A DNA stretch of 46,180 nucleotides from an uncultured Pseudomonadota bacterium. Lineage in GTDB: Bacteria; Myxococcota_A; UBA796; SXON01. Shown piece after piece: positions 32,788 through 41,969 of this stretch (the stretch's first letter is position 1; each line of letters starts with the position of its first letter). A program made the position numbers and the translations under genes. Under the pieces are notes generated by a model. The model worked only from the letters and a program-made list of their open reading frames with translations. It was not told the origin of the DNA and did no database searches. Location: positions 1-46,180 of the forward strand of contig CAITDR010000642.1 in assembly GCA_903891165.1 (NCBI GenBank), read 5' to 3'.

Positions 32788-33705
32788 TCAGACCATCTCG
32801 TTCAGATTTTTTGATGAAGAGCCCAGAAGCAGGTCGATCAGGAGGGTGGCTGCCCGACCGGGGTGCTCCTCGCGGCGGGTCACCAATTGCGGGTGGTAGG
32901 TCCAGCGGTTCCCTTCGGGGAAGTCGAGGAGGACGAGGCGGCCCGCACGGAGGTCGGCTTCGGCGAGGTGAGCGGGCAGCCAGCCGTAGCCCAGCCCGGA
33001 GCGTAGGGCGGCCTGTTTGGAGTGGAAGTCCGAAAAACGGATGATGTGGCGACTTCCAAGAAAGGATTTACGAGGGTTTTTGGTGAAGGCAGGTGCGGTG
33101 TCTTTGACGACGAGGTCCACATGATCCAGCAGCTGATCCCGGTGGACCCCGGCAACCGTCGCCAGCGGGTGAACGCTGCCCACTACCAGGACCATCTCCA
33201 GCGGTGGAAGGGGCATTCCCCGCAGCCTTCCTCCGTCCTCCATGCCCAAGGCCAGCATCAGGTCGGCATGGTCGCTGTCGAAACGCTCCAGCACCCCGTC
33301 CTGGTACTCCACATCCAGGTGGACCCTTGTGGGAATACGACGTTCTACAAAGGTTTTGAGGGCATCGGTGACGGGATCCAGCGGCAGGGCGCCGTCCACC
33401 ACCACCCGCAGCTCCGGCTCCCAGCCCTCGCCCAGCGTGGCGGCGAGCTGGTCCAGCTGTCGCGCCCGCCGTAGCAGCTCCCGGCCCTCCTCCAACAGGC
33501 GCGCCCCGGCGGGAGTCAGCACTGCCCGGTGGCCAGTTCTGTCAAAAAGGATGACTCCAAGTGCATCTTCCAGGCTCTGCACCGTATAGGAGATGGCCGA
33601 GGGCACCCGGTGTAGGGCCCGGGCAGCTCCGGCAAAAGAGCCGGTCTGCACGATGGTATCCAGCACCAGGAGCTGGTCCAGGCTGTGGCGCGGGGCGGCG
33701 GGCAC
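32788..33705 (-). CDS. LysR-family transcriptional regulator
   Basis: A 305-residue LysR-type regulator. The N-terminal winged helix-turn-helix is clear (about 8-65): LDQLLVLDTIVQTGSFAGAA, then RVPSAISYTVQSLEDALG, then LFDRTGHRAVLTPAG. The C-terminal co-inducer-binding domain spans about 95-300. The start is GTG directly abutting the stop of the lysyl-oxidase-like gene, with no intervening base. LysR regulators are usually divergent from their targets; here the gene is co-directional and probably translated by coupling, so it may regulate elsewhere or autoregulate the run. The inducer is unknown. Confidence 0.9.
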   Translation of the reverse strand: MPAAPRHSLDQLLVLDTIVQTGSFAGAARALHRVPSAISYTVQSLEDALGVILFDRTGHRAVLTPAGARLLEEGRELLRRARQLDQLAATLGEGWEPELRVVVDGALPLDPVTDALKTFVERRIPTRVHLDVEYQDGVLERFDSDHADLMLALGMEDGGRLRGMPLPPLEMVLVVGSVHPLATVAGVHRDQLLDHVDLVVKDTAPAFTKNPRKSFLGSRHIIRFSDFHSKQAALRSGLGYGWLPAHLAEADLRAGRLVLLDFPEGNRWTYHPQLVTRREEHPGRAATLLIDLLLGSSSKNLNEMV

Positions 33706-35445
33706 CTAGCGCAGCTCGCAGGCCACCGAGGGAGTCCCCTCCGGTGACCAGATCGGCGCGGTGAGCACCGTCAAAAGCCCGCCTTCCTCCCCGTCCCCTC
33801 GCCTGCGGGGACAGAGCAAGGAAAAATTCAGCTCCTCCTCCACAGTGCCATCGGCCAGGGCAACGTTCTGGGGACAGTCCAGGGAGCCGCGGAGGCTGCT
33901 TCCCTCGCAGACCCGGATCGCGAGCGGCTCGGCCGCCGTGCAGCGCAGCTCCACCTGCTCCCCCGGTGTACAGGCAAAGGTTCCCAGCAGGTCGTAGCCA
34001 CAATTCCGGGATCCACCCAGCATGGGGATGCCGCAGGCTTCGGTGACTGTGGCACCGGTTGCTTCAATATTCAGTTCCTTTGACGCAAAGTTGTCGTCGT
34101 CTACGCCCGGAGCGGGGGTGCAGTCGGGTCGGTCCACGGTCTGGCCATCTTCCGTGGTGTACTCGGAGGGGGAGAAGGTGGGGTTGCCCTGATCGTCCAA
34201 ATGAAGTTCACCTTCACATAGGAAATGATCGGGGTTAAAGGTGAACTCCAGAGGAGCCCGGACGCCCTCGGCGGGGATGGCCGCATCGGTGATGTCGATC
34301 CACTGGCAGTCGAGGTAGGCGGAGTAGTCGTCCCCCCAGCCGGCGGCGATACCCTGGTAGCTACAGCCCTCGTAGGGAGTGGTCAATTCCGAGGTGATAT
34401 TGTTTGATCGCCTGCTGGTAGAGATCAAGCAGAAGGCTTTTTTGTCCCCCTCCACGGTGGCTTCGGTCCGAAGGTTGAAGTCGCCGTAGTAGCTGAAATG
34501 GTAGTGCTCGTGGCACTCGCTGTAGACAAAGATGTTGTACTGGGTGTACAGGTCTTCACGATTTCCGACAAAGCCGATATGAAGGGGCTCTGTACCCTGG
34601 TTGTGTACACTTGCATCAAAACGGAGCAGGCGTCGCCAGCCGGTACCGGTCACGCAGGCCTCGGAGACCACGCAGGAGCGTTCGGGGACATAGACCCACT
34701 CGATATAGTGGTTCTCCAGACCCTCGGGCATCACCCGAAGCTGGGGAATTCCCTCGAAAATCTCTCCCACGTTGTACTGCTGGGCGGTGGCACTATTCCA
34801 GGGCAGGCGCTCGAAGTACACGGTCAACGACAAGGAGGACCCGGGTGCCGGGGGAGGCACCCGGGTGCCGGGGGCGACCGCTTTGGCGGTGGGGCTGATG
34901 TAGTAGTAGGACTGGTATTGGGCGACGGGGTCCAGGGTCACAAGGATAGATTCTTCCAGGATGCCGCCTACGCTGGCCAGGAAGGGATCGGCGTGTAGAG
35001 GAGATTCTTCGCTGGTCACCAGCACCGTATGGAAGGAGAATTCCTGAACCACGGCGTCCTCGGTCGCATCGTAGTAGGCAGGACCGGAGAGGGCCAGCTC
35101 CCACACATCGGTGGGCGGGAGAGGCAGGGAGCCCCTGTTGGGATCGGCGTAGCCTCGGTAGTACAGGTTCTGGTCCACCAGCTCCATCTGAAATGCTGCC
35201 CGATCCAACCAGAAGCCGCTATCTTGGCTCAAGACTTCCGTCTGCATGTGCTCCCGCATCGCTACGGGTAGATCGGTGAGGCGCACGCCGACTTTCCCAA
35301 GGAGATTCACATCGATCAGCGCACCCACGGGTCCGTCGGGGGGCTGGGAGTCCTGGGAGTCCACCTCTGAGTCTACCGGCGGTGTGGATTCGACGTTATT
35401 TTTTTCGGATTCTGGGGGGCAAGCCAGAAGGAGGGAGAGGAGCAT
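33706..35445 (-). CDS. Lysyl-oxidase-like copper amine oxidase lipoprotein
   Basis: A 579-residue lipoprotein with signal MLLSLLLAC (Cys9) and an acidic Ser/Asp/Pro linker (10-40). A beta-rich region (about 40-265) precedes a lysyl oxidase domain (about 268-410). The copper motif H-x-H-x-H is in CHEHYHFSYYGDFNL (H312, H314, H316). Lys335 in GDKKAFCL and Tyr374 in GDDYSAYLDCQWIDITD align with the Lys and Tyr that form the lysine tyrosylquinone cofactor of human LOX (K320, Y355). DCQWIDITD is the family's most diagnostic string. It should oxidise primary amines outside the cell, producing aldehyde and peroxide. The C-terminal 150 residues are Cys-rich and of unknown role. Upstream lie glycosyltransferase and flippase genes. 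Confidence 0.85.
   Translation of the reverse strand: MLLSLLLACPPESEKNNVESTPPVDSEVDSQDSQPPDGPVGALIDVNLLGKVGVRLTDLPVAMREHMQTEVLSQDSGFWLDRAAFQMELVDQNLYYRGYADPNRGSLPLPPTDVWELALSGPAYYDATEDAVVQEFSFHTVLVTSEESPLHADPFLASVGGILEESILVTLDPVAQYQSYYYISPTAKAVAPGTRVPPPAPGSSLSLTVYFERLPWNSATAQQYNVGEIFEGIPQLRVMPEGLENHYIEWVYVPERSCVVSEACVTGTGWRRLLRFDASVHNQGTEPLHIGFVGNREDLYTQYNIFVYSECHEHYHFSYYGDFNLRTEATVEGDKKAFCLISTSRRSNNITSELTTPYEGCSYQGIAAGWGDDYSAYLDCQWIDITDAAIPAEGVRAPLEFTFNPDHFLCEGELHLDDQGNPTFSPSEYTTEDGQTVDRPDCTPAPGVDDDNFASKELNIEATGATVTEACGIPMLGGSRNCGYDLLGTFACTPGEQVELRCTAAEPLAIRVCEGSSLRGSLDCPQNVALADGTVEEELNFSLLCPRRRGDGEEGGLLTVLTAPIWSPEGTPSVACELR
34839..34874. repeat. 16-bp direct repeat inside the lysyl-oxidase-like gene
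   Basis: ACCCGGGTGCCGGGGG occurs at 34839-34854 and 34859-34874, a 20-bp period. It encodes a Pro/Gly-rich loop near residue 192-203, before the catalytic domain. The period is not a multiple of three, so it reads differently in each copy. It may mark a slippage-prone spot. Confidence 0.6.
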
Positions 35446-35553
35446 GGAAATCCCAGGTGAGAAGGAGTTCGACCTATGCTCCCTACCCGCTTTCCCAACA
35501 ACCTGCCCCGCACATCGGAGGATGGTCCTCTCCGCGACCGAGGTCCGCCGCCG

Positions 35554-36519
35554 CTACTCCTCCTCCTCCTCCAAAAGATCCCCAACTTTAAAGAGCGCAA
35601 TGGCGCCGATCAGCTCGCCCATCCACAAAGTAGCCAGACGGATCAACATCGCGGCCGCCAGTGCCTGGGCGGGGGTGATTCCCACCACGAGGCTGTTGGC
35701 CAGGGCTTGAAGGGCCCCGTCGGCCACCCCCAGCCCGCCCGGTACCGCTCCCCCCGCCACGGTCGCAAATGCGTACATAAATGTAGCCTGCGCGAGCGGC
35801 ACATCCAGGCCAAAACCGTGGAAGATGAGCTGGTAGCCCAGACACTCTCCTCCCCAGGCCACCATACTCATCGCCACCGTCACCACCAGCGGCACCGGCG
35901 CAACGCAGGTGCGCATGGCCACATATAGCTCCTCCAACTTCGCGCTGATTTTTGAGATCAGCGGCAGCTTGCCGAGCAGGTGGATGATCCATAGAGATAA
36001 CCGAACATTCGAGAGAACCAATAGTAAAACTACAATCATTCCCAGCGGAATCGCAAGGTAGATGGCAGAGTCTGCCATATAGGTACCCACGCCAAGTGCC
36101 GCCAGAGACAGGCAGGCGATACCATCGGTCAGGCGCTCGGTGATCAGCACCGGGATGGTCGTGGCCATCGGCACGCCCGTACGCACGCGCACCAGGTAGG
36201 GCTTCAGCACCTCGCCGACCTTCCCGGGCGAGATCACCATGGCCAGCCCGGCGCAGAAGATGAGTGCATCCTCCTTCCAGTCGATGCGGATGCCCAGACG
36301 TCCTAACAGATAGTGCCACTTTCCAAAACGGAGTGCATAGTTTAAAAGTGTTAGGAGCAGGGCGGGCAGATAGTAGCCCCAGGAGAAGTGTGCGAGGGTG
36401 TCGGCCACCGGCCCCAGGCCGATCCAGGCGGAGAACGCCACATAAAAGACTACCGCCAGCCCGATGCCCCAGGCCAGCCAACGTCGAAAGCGCTTCAGCA
36501 GGCCACGATCCGCCTTCAT
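35554..36519 (-). CDS. Lysylphosphatidylglycerol-synthase-type transmembrane protein (flippase-like, UPF0104)
   Basis: A 321-residue polytopic protein with about seven to eight helices. Family features are FGKWHYLLGRLGIRI, ...GLAMVISPGKVGEVLKPYLVR (about 90-110), ITERLTDGI, and FATVAGGAVPGGLGVADGALQAL (about 250-272). This is the integral membrane part of LPG synthase (MprF) without the aminoacyl-transferase domain, similar to AglD-like proteins that help in glycan or lipid translocation. It ends in a Glu-only tail. The start overlaps the stop of the upstream glycosyltransferase as ATGA, which supports a joint role in making or flipping a lipid-linked sugar. Confidence 0.85.
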   Translation of the reverse strand: MKADRGLLKRFRRWLAWGIGLAVVFYVAFSAWIGLGPVADTLAHFSWGYYLPALLLTLLNYALRFGKWHYLLGRLGIRIDWKEDALIFCAGLAMVISPGKVGEVLKPYLVRVRTGVPMATTIPVLITERLTDGIACLSLAALGVGTYMADSAIYLAIPLGMIVVLLLVLSNVRLSLWIIHLLGKLPLISKISAKLEELYVAMRTCVAPVPLVVTVAMSMVAWGGECLGYQLIFHGFGLDVPLAQATFMYAFATVAGGAVPGGLGVADGALQALANSLVVGITPAQALAAAMLIRLATLWMGELIGAIALFKVGDLLEEEEE

Positions 36520-38186
36520 GACTTTCTCCGATACAACTTCAGGCCTGGACCCATGTGGGTAAAGCCCGAAAATCCGTCCACCGGCAGGTAGAAGGCGTCC
36601 TGCTGATCAAAAATCGGCCGCACTACACCCTCCCAGGCCCGTTCTTCATGCACCAGGTCGTAGTGCTCCTCGACCATCCGTAGCACTTCCGTCGGCACCG
36701 CACTGTAGTGAACCAGGAAATAGTCCTCCACCATCAACCACTCCGGCGGCTGCTCGATAAGCTCCGACACACTGAGCTGGCTCGCAAAATCAATGCCTTC
36801 TTTCTTGATAAAGAGTACATCGTAGGCAGGGCGACTTTGATCATACCAGCGTGGGTCGTCGGGCTTCCGAAAGCCGGCCACATCGGCGCGTCCGGCTTTG
36901 GCCGCATATTCACGGCTTTGGTTCTCCACATTCCGCTGGAGCATTGGAGCACCGGAGTAGGTGCCTGCATGGACAATTCGTGTCTGGGTTGGCACATTCG
37001 CCTCGATCCACGCCCCCATCTGGTCGCGGGTGTCGCCCGCCCCCATCAGGCGCAGCGCCAGGAGGGTGGTCAGCAGCGTCGGCGAGGCGATGGCCAGCGC
37101 CCACAGAAGCGCGCCCCGGGTCCGGGCCAGCCAGACCCCGGCCGCCATACACAAGAATGGCACCACCGGAAGGATGTACCGGAAGAAGGCGGTCTCCCCG
37201 CGTCCTATAAAAAGGTAGTAGGCAATCGGGAAGCTGTAGAGCACCATGGCTTCCCGGCGATTTTTCCAGAAGGCCACAAAAACACCCCCGAGACCGGCCA
37301 GAAGCAGGGGGATGCCCATCCCATAGCGCAGGGAGGCGGTCAGGTGGTGCACCCAGCCGATGCCCACATCCACGCGGTGTCCCTCCACGAGGTGGCGGGT
37401 CTCATAAGAAAAATCACGCCAGAAAGAGGGAAAATCCAAAAGTGCATAGGGGCTGCCTGCAAAGAAACCGGCCACCATGGCTGCGGCCGCCGCCATCAGC
37501 AGGCGCAGCTCAGGGCTGCGGGGCCGACCGCTGGGCGGGATCAGCGCCAGGGCAATGGGCAGGCAAAGCAGCGCGCCGTTGTACTTGGTGGAGGTGGTAA
37601 GCCCGGCCACTAACCCTGCGATCAGTGCATTTTTCAGGTTGGGGAGTTTTTGTAAGCGAAAGGCCAGCAGCACCGAGGCGGTGGCGAGGCTGACCATGGT
37701 GATATCGGTGACCCCGAAGTGGCTGTCGCGTACATGCAGAAAGCAGCCCGCCAACAAAAGTGCCGCAGCCAAACCGCCCAGACCCGGACGTCGAGCGCCG
37801 GGATCCGGTGTCCACAACAACAGCGCCACCCCCGCGGTCCCCGCCACGGCGCTCAACATCCGCATCAGCAGCCGAAAAGTGACCGCACCCGTAAAAAAGC
37901 TCCGGAGAAAATCCTCTTGGCCAGAGAATATTCCAAATAGTCTGCCGAAGGCATAATAAGCGCCGAACAATGAAAAAGTCAGATATTTGAAGAGGGAAGG
38001 GTAATTAAAGGAGTGAGGATTGAAGTCGAAGGTACCGAACTTCATCGCCTGGAAGGCAATTGTAAGCTCGTCTGGACGCGCTTCTGCAAGAGGAAGGCCG
38101 AAATTCAGCGCGTAGGTCCGAAGCAGGAGCGCAGCTCCGACGATCAGGAAGGCCAGCACGCGCGAAAATGGGGGACGGGCAATCAA
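36516..38186 (-). CDS. GT-C glycosyltransferase, ArnT/PMT (GT39) family
   Basis: A 556-residue membrane glycosyltransferase with about 11 helices and a C-terminal soluble region (about 400-556). The first periplasmic loop holds ARPDELTIAFQAMKFGTFDFNPHSFNYPSL, where Asp-Glu is the catalytic/metal motif of GT-C enzymes using polyprenyl-phosphate sugars. HVRDSHFGVTDITM after the fourth helix is the second family motif. The likely start is TTG at 38186 with GGAGG 4 nt upstream; no ATG is available. The acceptor may be lipid A, a surface lipid or protein. The four-base overlap with the LPG-synthase-type gene suggests one pathway. Confidence 0.8.
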   Translation of the reverse strand: MIARPPFSRVLAFLIVGAALLLRTYALNFGLPLAEARPDELTIAFQAMKFGTFDFNPHSFNYPSLFKYLTFSLFGAYYAFGRLFGIFSGQEDFLRSFFTGAVTFRLLMRMLSAVAGTAGVALLLWTPDPGARRPGLGGLAAALLLAGCFLHVRDSHFGVTDITMVSLATASVLLAFRLQKLPNLKNALIAGLVAGLTTSTKYNGALLCLPIALALIPPSGRPRSPELRLLMAAAAAMVAGFFAGSPYALLDFPSFWRDFSYETRHLVEGHRVDVGIGWVHHLTASLRYGMGIPLLLAGLGGVFVAFWKNRREAMVLYSFPIAYYLFIGRGETAFFRYILPVVPFLCMAAGVWLARTRGALLWALAIASPTLLTTLLALRLMGAGDTRDQMGAWIEANVPTQTRIVHAGTYSGAPMLQRNVENQSREYAAKAGRADVAGFRKPDDPRWYDQSRPAYDVLFIKKEGIDFASQLSVSELIEQPPEWLMVEDYFLVHYSAVPTEVLRMVEEHYDLVHEERAWEGVVRPIFDQQDAFYLPVDGFSGFTHMGPGLKLYRRKS

Positions 38187-38255
38187 TCGACCTCCGCAGC
38201 CTGAGAGGTTATCCTACCCGGAGCGGGGTATACCAGGGTGCCAAGATTCCGTATC

Positions 38256-38972
38256 ATGTCCCCTCGCCAGGGCGCGGTGGAGGTGAGTGCAGGGAACTGG
38301 GTGGTGGCCCTGGGGCTGGGGCTTGAGCAATTCGGTGCCATCGTGGGGCTGGACCGCTTGGCCTGCGAGGTGCTGCAAAATGGGCAGGTGCTCGCGCGGG
38401 ATGTGCGGGCCAGCCAGGGCTGGGTGGTGCAGCCCATGGGGATGGTGCTGCCGCCCATCGAAGATCCGACGTTGGACGATGAGACCATGGAGGCACCCGA
38501 AGATACGGCGGACGGGAGCTGGCTGCATGTGATCGGCGCGGCCGGGTCGGTGGAGGAGGCGGCCGAGAAGGCGCTGACCTTGCTGGGGACGCTGATCCCG
38601 GCGGAAGGGGGCGCGATACTGAAACTTCTGGAGGATCGCTCTCTGGAATTTGTATGGGCTACCGGGCCTTCGGGACGCAGTCTGGTCGGGCACAGGCTGG
38701 AAGCGGGGGTGGGTCTTGCGGGCTTCTGTGTGAAGAACGCGGCCACGGTGAATAGCCTGGAACCCTATGCCGACCAGCGTTTTCATCGGGAGGTGGATGC
38801 CGCTACTGGGCAGCGTACCCACAGTGTGCTCTGTGTGCCGCTGGTGTATGAGGGGCGGGTCTTAGGCTGCCTGGAGTTGATCAATGCCCGTGGGAACCAG
38901 GGTTTTACCCGCGGGGCTCAGGCGGATGCCGAGCTGGTAGCGGGGGCTTTGGCGGAGCGGATGGGGCGGTAG
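38256..38972 (+). CDS. GAF-domain protein
   Basis: About 238 residues. An N-terminal segment (about 5-60) is rich in small hydrophobics (VEVSAGNWVVALGLGLEQFG) and of unknown type; then comes an acidic linker and a GAF domain (about 90-232). Typical parts are ILKLLEDRSLEFVWATGPSG, HRLEAGVGLAGFCVKNAATVN, and THSVLCVPLVYEGRVLGCLELIN. GAF domains sense small ligands such as cyclic nucleotides. No output domain is attached, so it probably acts through a partner. ATG at 38256 is used; GTG at 38238 would add six residues and neither has a strong ribosome site. It is convergent with the sigma/anti-sigma-like gene 13 bp away. Confidence 0.8.
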   Translation: MSPRQGAVEVSAGNWVVALGLGLEQFGAIVGLDRLACEVLQNGQVLARDVRASQGWVVQPMGMVLPPIEDPTLDDETMEAPEDTADGSWLHVIGAAGSVEEAAEKALTLLGTLIPAEGGAILKLLEDRSLEFVWATGPSGRSLVGHRLEAGVGLAGFCVKNAATVNSLEPYADQRFHREVDAATGQRTHSVLCVPLVYEGRVLGCLELINARGNQGFTRGAQADAELVAGALAERMGR

Positions 38973-38985
38973 GGGCTTGGCGCCT

Positions 38986-40455
38986 TCAGCGCGCAACCAC
39001 CACGGCGGATCCGGGAAGAGCCTCTTCTAACCGGCGTTCTACGCCACCATCCGAGCCACCCTGCACAATCGCCCCGGCGATGGGGGTGTCCTTAGCCAAC
39101 GCCTTGGGACTGGCGATGACCACGTAGGCGTCGGCGATCGTCGGCAGGCGATAGCGTCCGTCGCCCATGGAAAGAATGCCTTTGTCCGCCGCAGATTCGG
39201 AGTGGAACAGGGGCAGCAGGTTGGCGCCCTGGATACCCCACACGTCCACGGAGGCCTCCAGCGAGGTCTGGAAAACCAGTCCCTCTGTGGTTTTTTCCAC
39301 CTTCAACGGCAGCTCTCCCATGGCCTCCGGTCGGAAGATCCACAGGCCCATCAGCCCGGCAACCATCGCGATGCCCAGGGTGACCATCCACCACGAAGCG
39401 GAGGAAGGCGGCGGAGGAAGTGGATCCGGTAGGCGCTCGATACCCTCAGAATCTCCCCACTCCATTCCCTGGATCTCTGTCCGCAGGTATTCTGGTGCCG
39501 GCCCAAGGATGGCGTAGCGGCCCCATCGGCCCGGCAATAGTCGGCGTACCACGCGCATCATCGCCGTGGGTGGGGTTCCGTTTTCGGCAAGGGCACACAG
39601 GCGATCCTGAAGATCCTCTACCGCGCCGCCATCCACAAAAAACAGGTCTTCTCCCCCACGCCGCACATGCGGGGTCAGGGTGCGCTCCAGGATTTTGATG
39701 TGTTTTCGGGCCTGCGGGGCGATCATCAGCGCCACCAGGTCCACCGGCTCCGTCGGAAGGCAGCCTTCATCGGGAGGGGTGAGATCGGAAGAAGAGAGGA
39801 TTCCTTCCTTCATCATCCTCAGCGCCCGGGAGCAGCGTGGGCAGCTTTCGGCGTGGCCACGCCCGGCTTCGGTGGACAGGCCCCAGGGGCCGGGGCAGCG
39901 GTCGCCCGCTGCGGTGGAGATACGCGCAATAAAGCGGTCGAAACGCGGCATATCCCAGTCGGGTCCGATCGCGCCGGCTTCGGTCAGCACCTGCCGCGCC
40001 AGCGCCCGCACGGCCTCGCGTCCGGCGCGCAGGGTGGACCGGTCCAGGCGGCTGCTGCGCTCCAGCTCGTCCAGTCCGAGTCCGTCGGCATAGTGCAGCC
40101 GAAAAACCAGATCGTGAACCGGCCCGGCCAAGGCCGAGATCTGCTGGCGCCAGCGCGGATCAGGCAACAGGTGCAGATCCGGGTCCACCTTCCAGGGTTT
40201 GTAGATACCATTGAGCCGGTCCACAAATTCCCGAGCGGCCCAGGTGGCGATCAGCTCGGCTTCCGAGCTGTTCGCGTCGGGAGGCACACGCATCAGGGCG
40301 TGGTCCCGCGCTTCCCGCAGCAGGCTGCCTTTGGGGCGCAGGCCACTGCGCACCAGCTCCCAGGCGACCCGGATGGTAACCGGGGCCCAGAGACGGCGGA
40401 GGGGGTCCGTTGCGGGGGGTGTGGCCAGGGAGGAGACCACGCGAGATGCGTCCAT
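38986..40455 (-). CDS. Membrane protein joining sigma-region-4-like HTH and anti-sigma-like zinc motif
   Basis: A 489-residue protein with an unusual layout. Residues about 112-157 (VFRLHYADGLGLDELERSSR, then DRSTLRAGREAVRALARQVL) look like the region-4 helix-turn-helix of ECF sigma factors. H201-x3-C205-x2-C208 (HAESCPRC) is the zinc motif of ZAS anti-sigma factors. One membrane helix lies at about 352-374, followed by a beta-rich outer domain of about 110 residues. The first 110 residues may be a worn sigma region 2, but this is not clear. Sigma and anti-sigma parts are normally separate proteins. The start ATG lacks a clear ribosome site. A signalling role across the membrane is likely; the target is unknown. 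Confidence 0.7.
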   Translation of the reverse strand: MDASRVVSSLATPPATDPLRRLWAPVTIRVAWELVRSGLRPKGSLLREARDHALMRVPPDANSSEAELIATWAAREFVDRLNGIYKPWKVDPDLHLLPDPRWRQQISALAGPVHDLVFRLHYADGLGLDELERSSRLDRSTLRAGREAVRALARQVLTEAGAIGPDWDMPRFDRFIARISTAAGDRCPGPWGLSTEAGRGHAESCPRCSRALRMMKEGILSSSDLTPPDEGCLPTEPVDLVALMIAPQARKHIKILERTLTPHVRRGGEDLFFVDGGAVEDLQDRLCALAENGTPPTAMMRVVRRLLPGRWGRYAILGPAPEYLRTEIQGMEWGDSEGIERLPDPLPPPPSSASWWMVTLGIAMVAGLMGLWIFRPEAMGELPLKVEKTTEGLVFQTSLEASVDVWGIQGANLLPLFHSESAADKGILSMGDGRYRLPTIADAYVVIASPKALAKDTPIAGAIVQGGSDGGVERRLEEALPGSAVVVAR

Positions 40456-40554
40456 GATGGATAGCTACGGGCCTAACCGGTCTTGCTCTGGGTGCCCACG
40501 AAAAAGTCTTGTCAGGTCAATACTGAATCGTAGCTGCGCCGTTGCCCGCTCCCC

Positions 40555-41844
40555 TCATTGCTGGAGTTCAAATTGATCCAGGATATTTCCCGCCAGATCG
40601 ATGGCCTGGCCACGGATCTGGCTGGGCGAGATCCGAAGGACGGTGTAGTGCTCGGCGACGGCGACGGCGGCGCTGGTGGGCTGGTCGCCGAGGTTGGGGT
40701 AGAGGGGGGCGCCCCCGCCGGCGGTCACCACATAAATTGTGCCTCCGAGCGTAAATAAACCGTCATGAAGCGGAAGCATACGTTCGTAGTGGTGGTTGTG
40801 CCCGGCCAGGTCCAGCTTGACGCCGCCCGCCTCCATGACCGGCACAAATTGGTAGCGGACGGTGGCACTGACCGCATGGACCTGAGAGGATGAAAATGCA
40901 GGTTGATGATGGATAGTTATCTTCCAGGGGGCGCGGGCATCCGCCAGGTCTTGGGTGAGCCAGCTCACCTGATCGTCCACCTCGGTAGAGAGGCCAGAGT
41001 CGTTGAAGAAGGAGAGGTGGGCCGCGGGAAAGTCGAGAGAGAACCACTGCTCATTGCCCGGCAGTCCCAACAACCCGAAGTAGGCCTGCGCCAAACCCTC
41101 GTGGTTGCCGTGGGTGGACAAAAGAATACGATGATCCAGGATCCCCTCGCCCGCCTGCAGCCACTGCCACCAGTCGTCCAGCTCCCGTCCGATGGGCACC
41201 ATATCTCCGGTGAACAGGATGAGATCGGGATCCAATGCTTCGGCAGCCCCTAAAATCATGCCCCAGGTGGTGGGATCCCCGCGGGTGTCACCCACCGCCA
41301 CCGCCACCAGCTCCTCCCCCGGCATCTTTACTTCGACCTGATCGGACCAGGTTCCGGCACCTCCGGCCCGATATTTCAGCTTAGTCCCTCCCGGAAGACC
41401 ACAAACCCGCACTTCATGGACCCGACGTAGCAGGGGATCGTCCACCAGTGTAAAACTGGACCCGCTGATCACAAATTGGGAGCCGTCCTCCAGGCTGAGC
41501 TCCACCTCGCTGGCCTTGGTGGCTTCATCTGTAGCCCATAATACAATCAGACTTTCGCTGCTGCCCATACCTAGGTGCAGGTAGCGGGGGAAGGGCTCAC
41601 TACCCAACACCTCCGAGGAGGGCTCGGCCAGGATCGGCGGGGAAGGCAGGTTTCCTGGTTGAGGTTCGTAGATCGGCTCGGGGCAGGCGGTAGGCGACAG
41701 CGGGGCGGGGTACCAGCGCTCCTCGGGAACCAGGGCTTCGGGCAGGTTTTCCTGCGTCTCGACGGTGAATCCCTGGCCAAGCGGGGCAGTGGGCAGGGGC
41801 GCGGAGTCGGGGGTGGGGGCCGTACAGGCCAGCAGCATCAGCAT
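40555..41844 (-). CDS. Purple-acid-phosphatase-like metallophosphoesterase lipoprotein
   Basis: A 429-residue lipoprotein with signal MLMLLAC (Cys7, or Cys5 if the second ATG is used). A TGA two codons before the first ATG rules out a longer signal. After a Pro-rich stretch comes a fibronectin-like N-terminal domain (about 85-175), then the two-metal phosphoesterase core: GDTRGD (185-190), FTGDMV (211-216), THGNHEG (244-250), IHHQPAFSS and GHNHHYERM. All metal-ligand motifs are intact, so phosphatase or phosphodiesterase activity outside the cytoplasm is expected. It is transcribed divergently from the alpha/beta hydrolase gene. Of the 99 bp between its stop and 40455, nothing beyond a partial palindrome near 40509 is seen. 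Confidence 0.85.
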   Translation of the reverse strand: MLMLLACTAPTPDSAPLPTAPLGQGFTVETQENLPEALVPEERWYPAPLSPTACPEPIYEPQPGNLPSPPILAEPSSEVLGSEPFPRYLHLGMGSSESLIVLWATDEATKASEVELSLEDGSQFVISGSSFTLVDDPLLRRVHEVRVCGLPGGTKLKYRAGGAGTWSDQVEVKMPGEELVAVAVGDTRGDPTTWGMILGAAEALDPDLILFTGDMVPIGRELDDWWQWLQAGEGILDHRILLSTHGNHEGLAQAYFGLLGLPGNEQWFSLDFPAAHLSFFNDSGLSTEVDDQVSWLTQDLADARAPWKITIHHQPAFSSSQVHAVSATVRYQFVPVMEAGGVKLDLAGHNHHYERMLPLHDGLFTLGGTIYVVTAGGGAPLYPNLGDQPTSAAVAVAEHYTVLRISPSQIRGQAIDLAGNILDQFELQQ

Positions 41845-41969
41845 GTGTCAATCAGGTTACGGCGCTTCGGGGCGGATGTCCAGGTAAAAGGGGGGCGGCG
41901 GGCGGTTTTGTGGGTGGACCTACGGCTTGGAGGGGGGCGGGAGGGATAGCAGGCCATCGGAGGTCCCCG

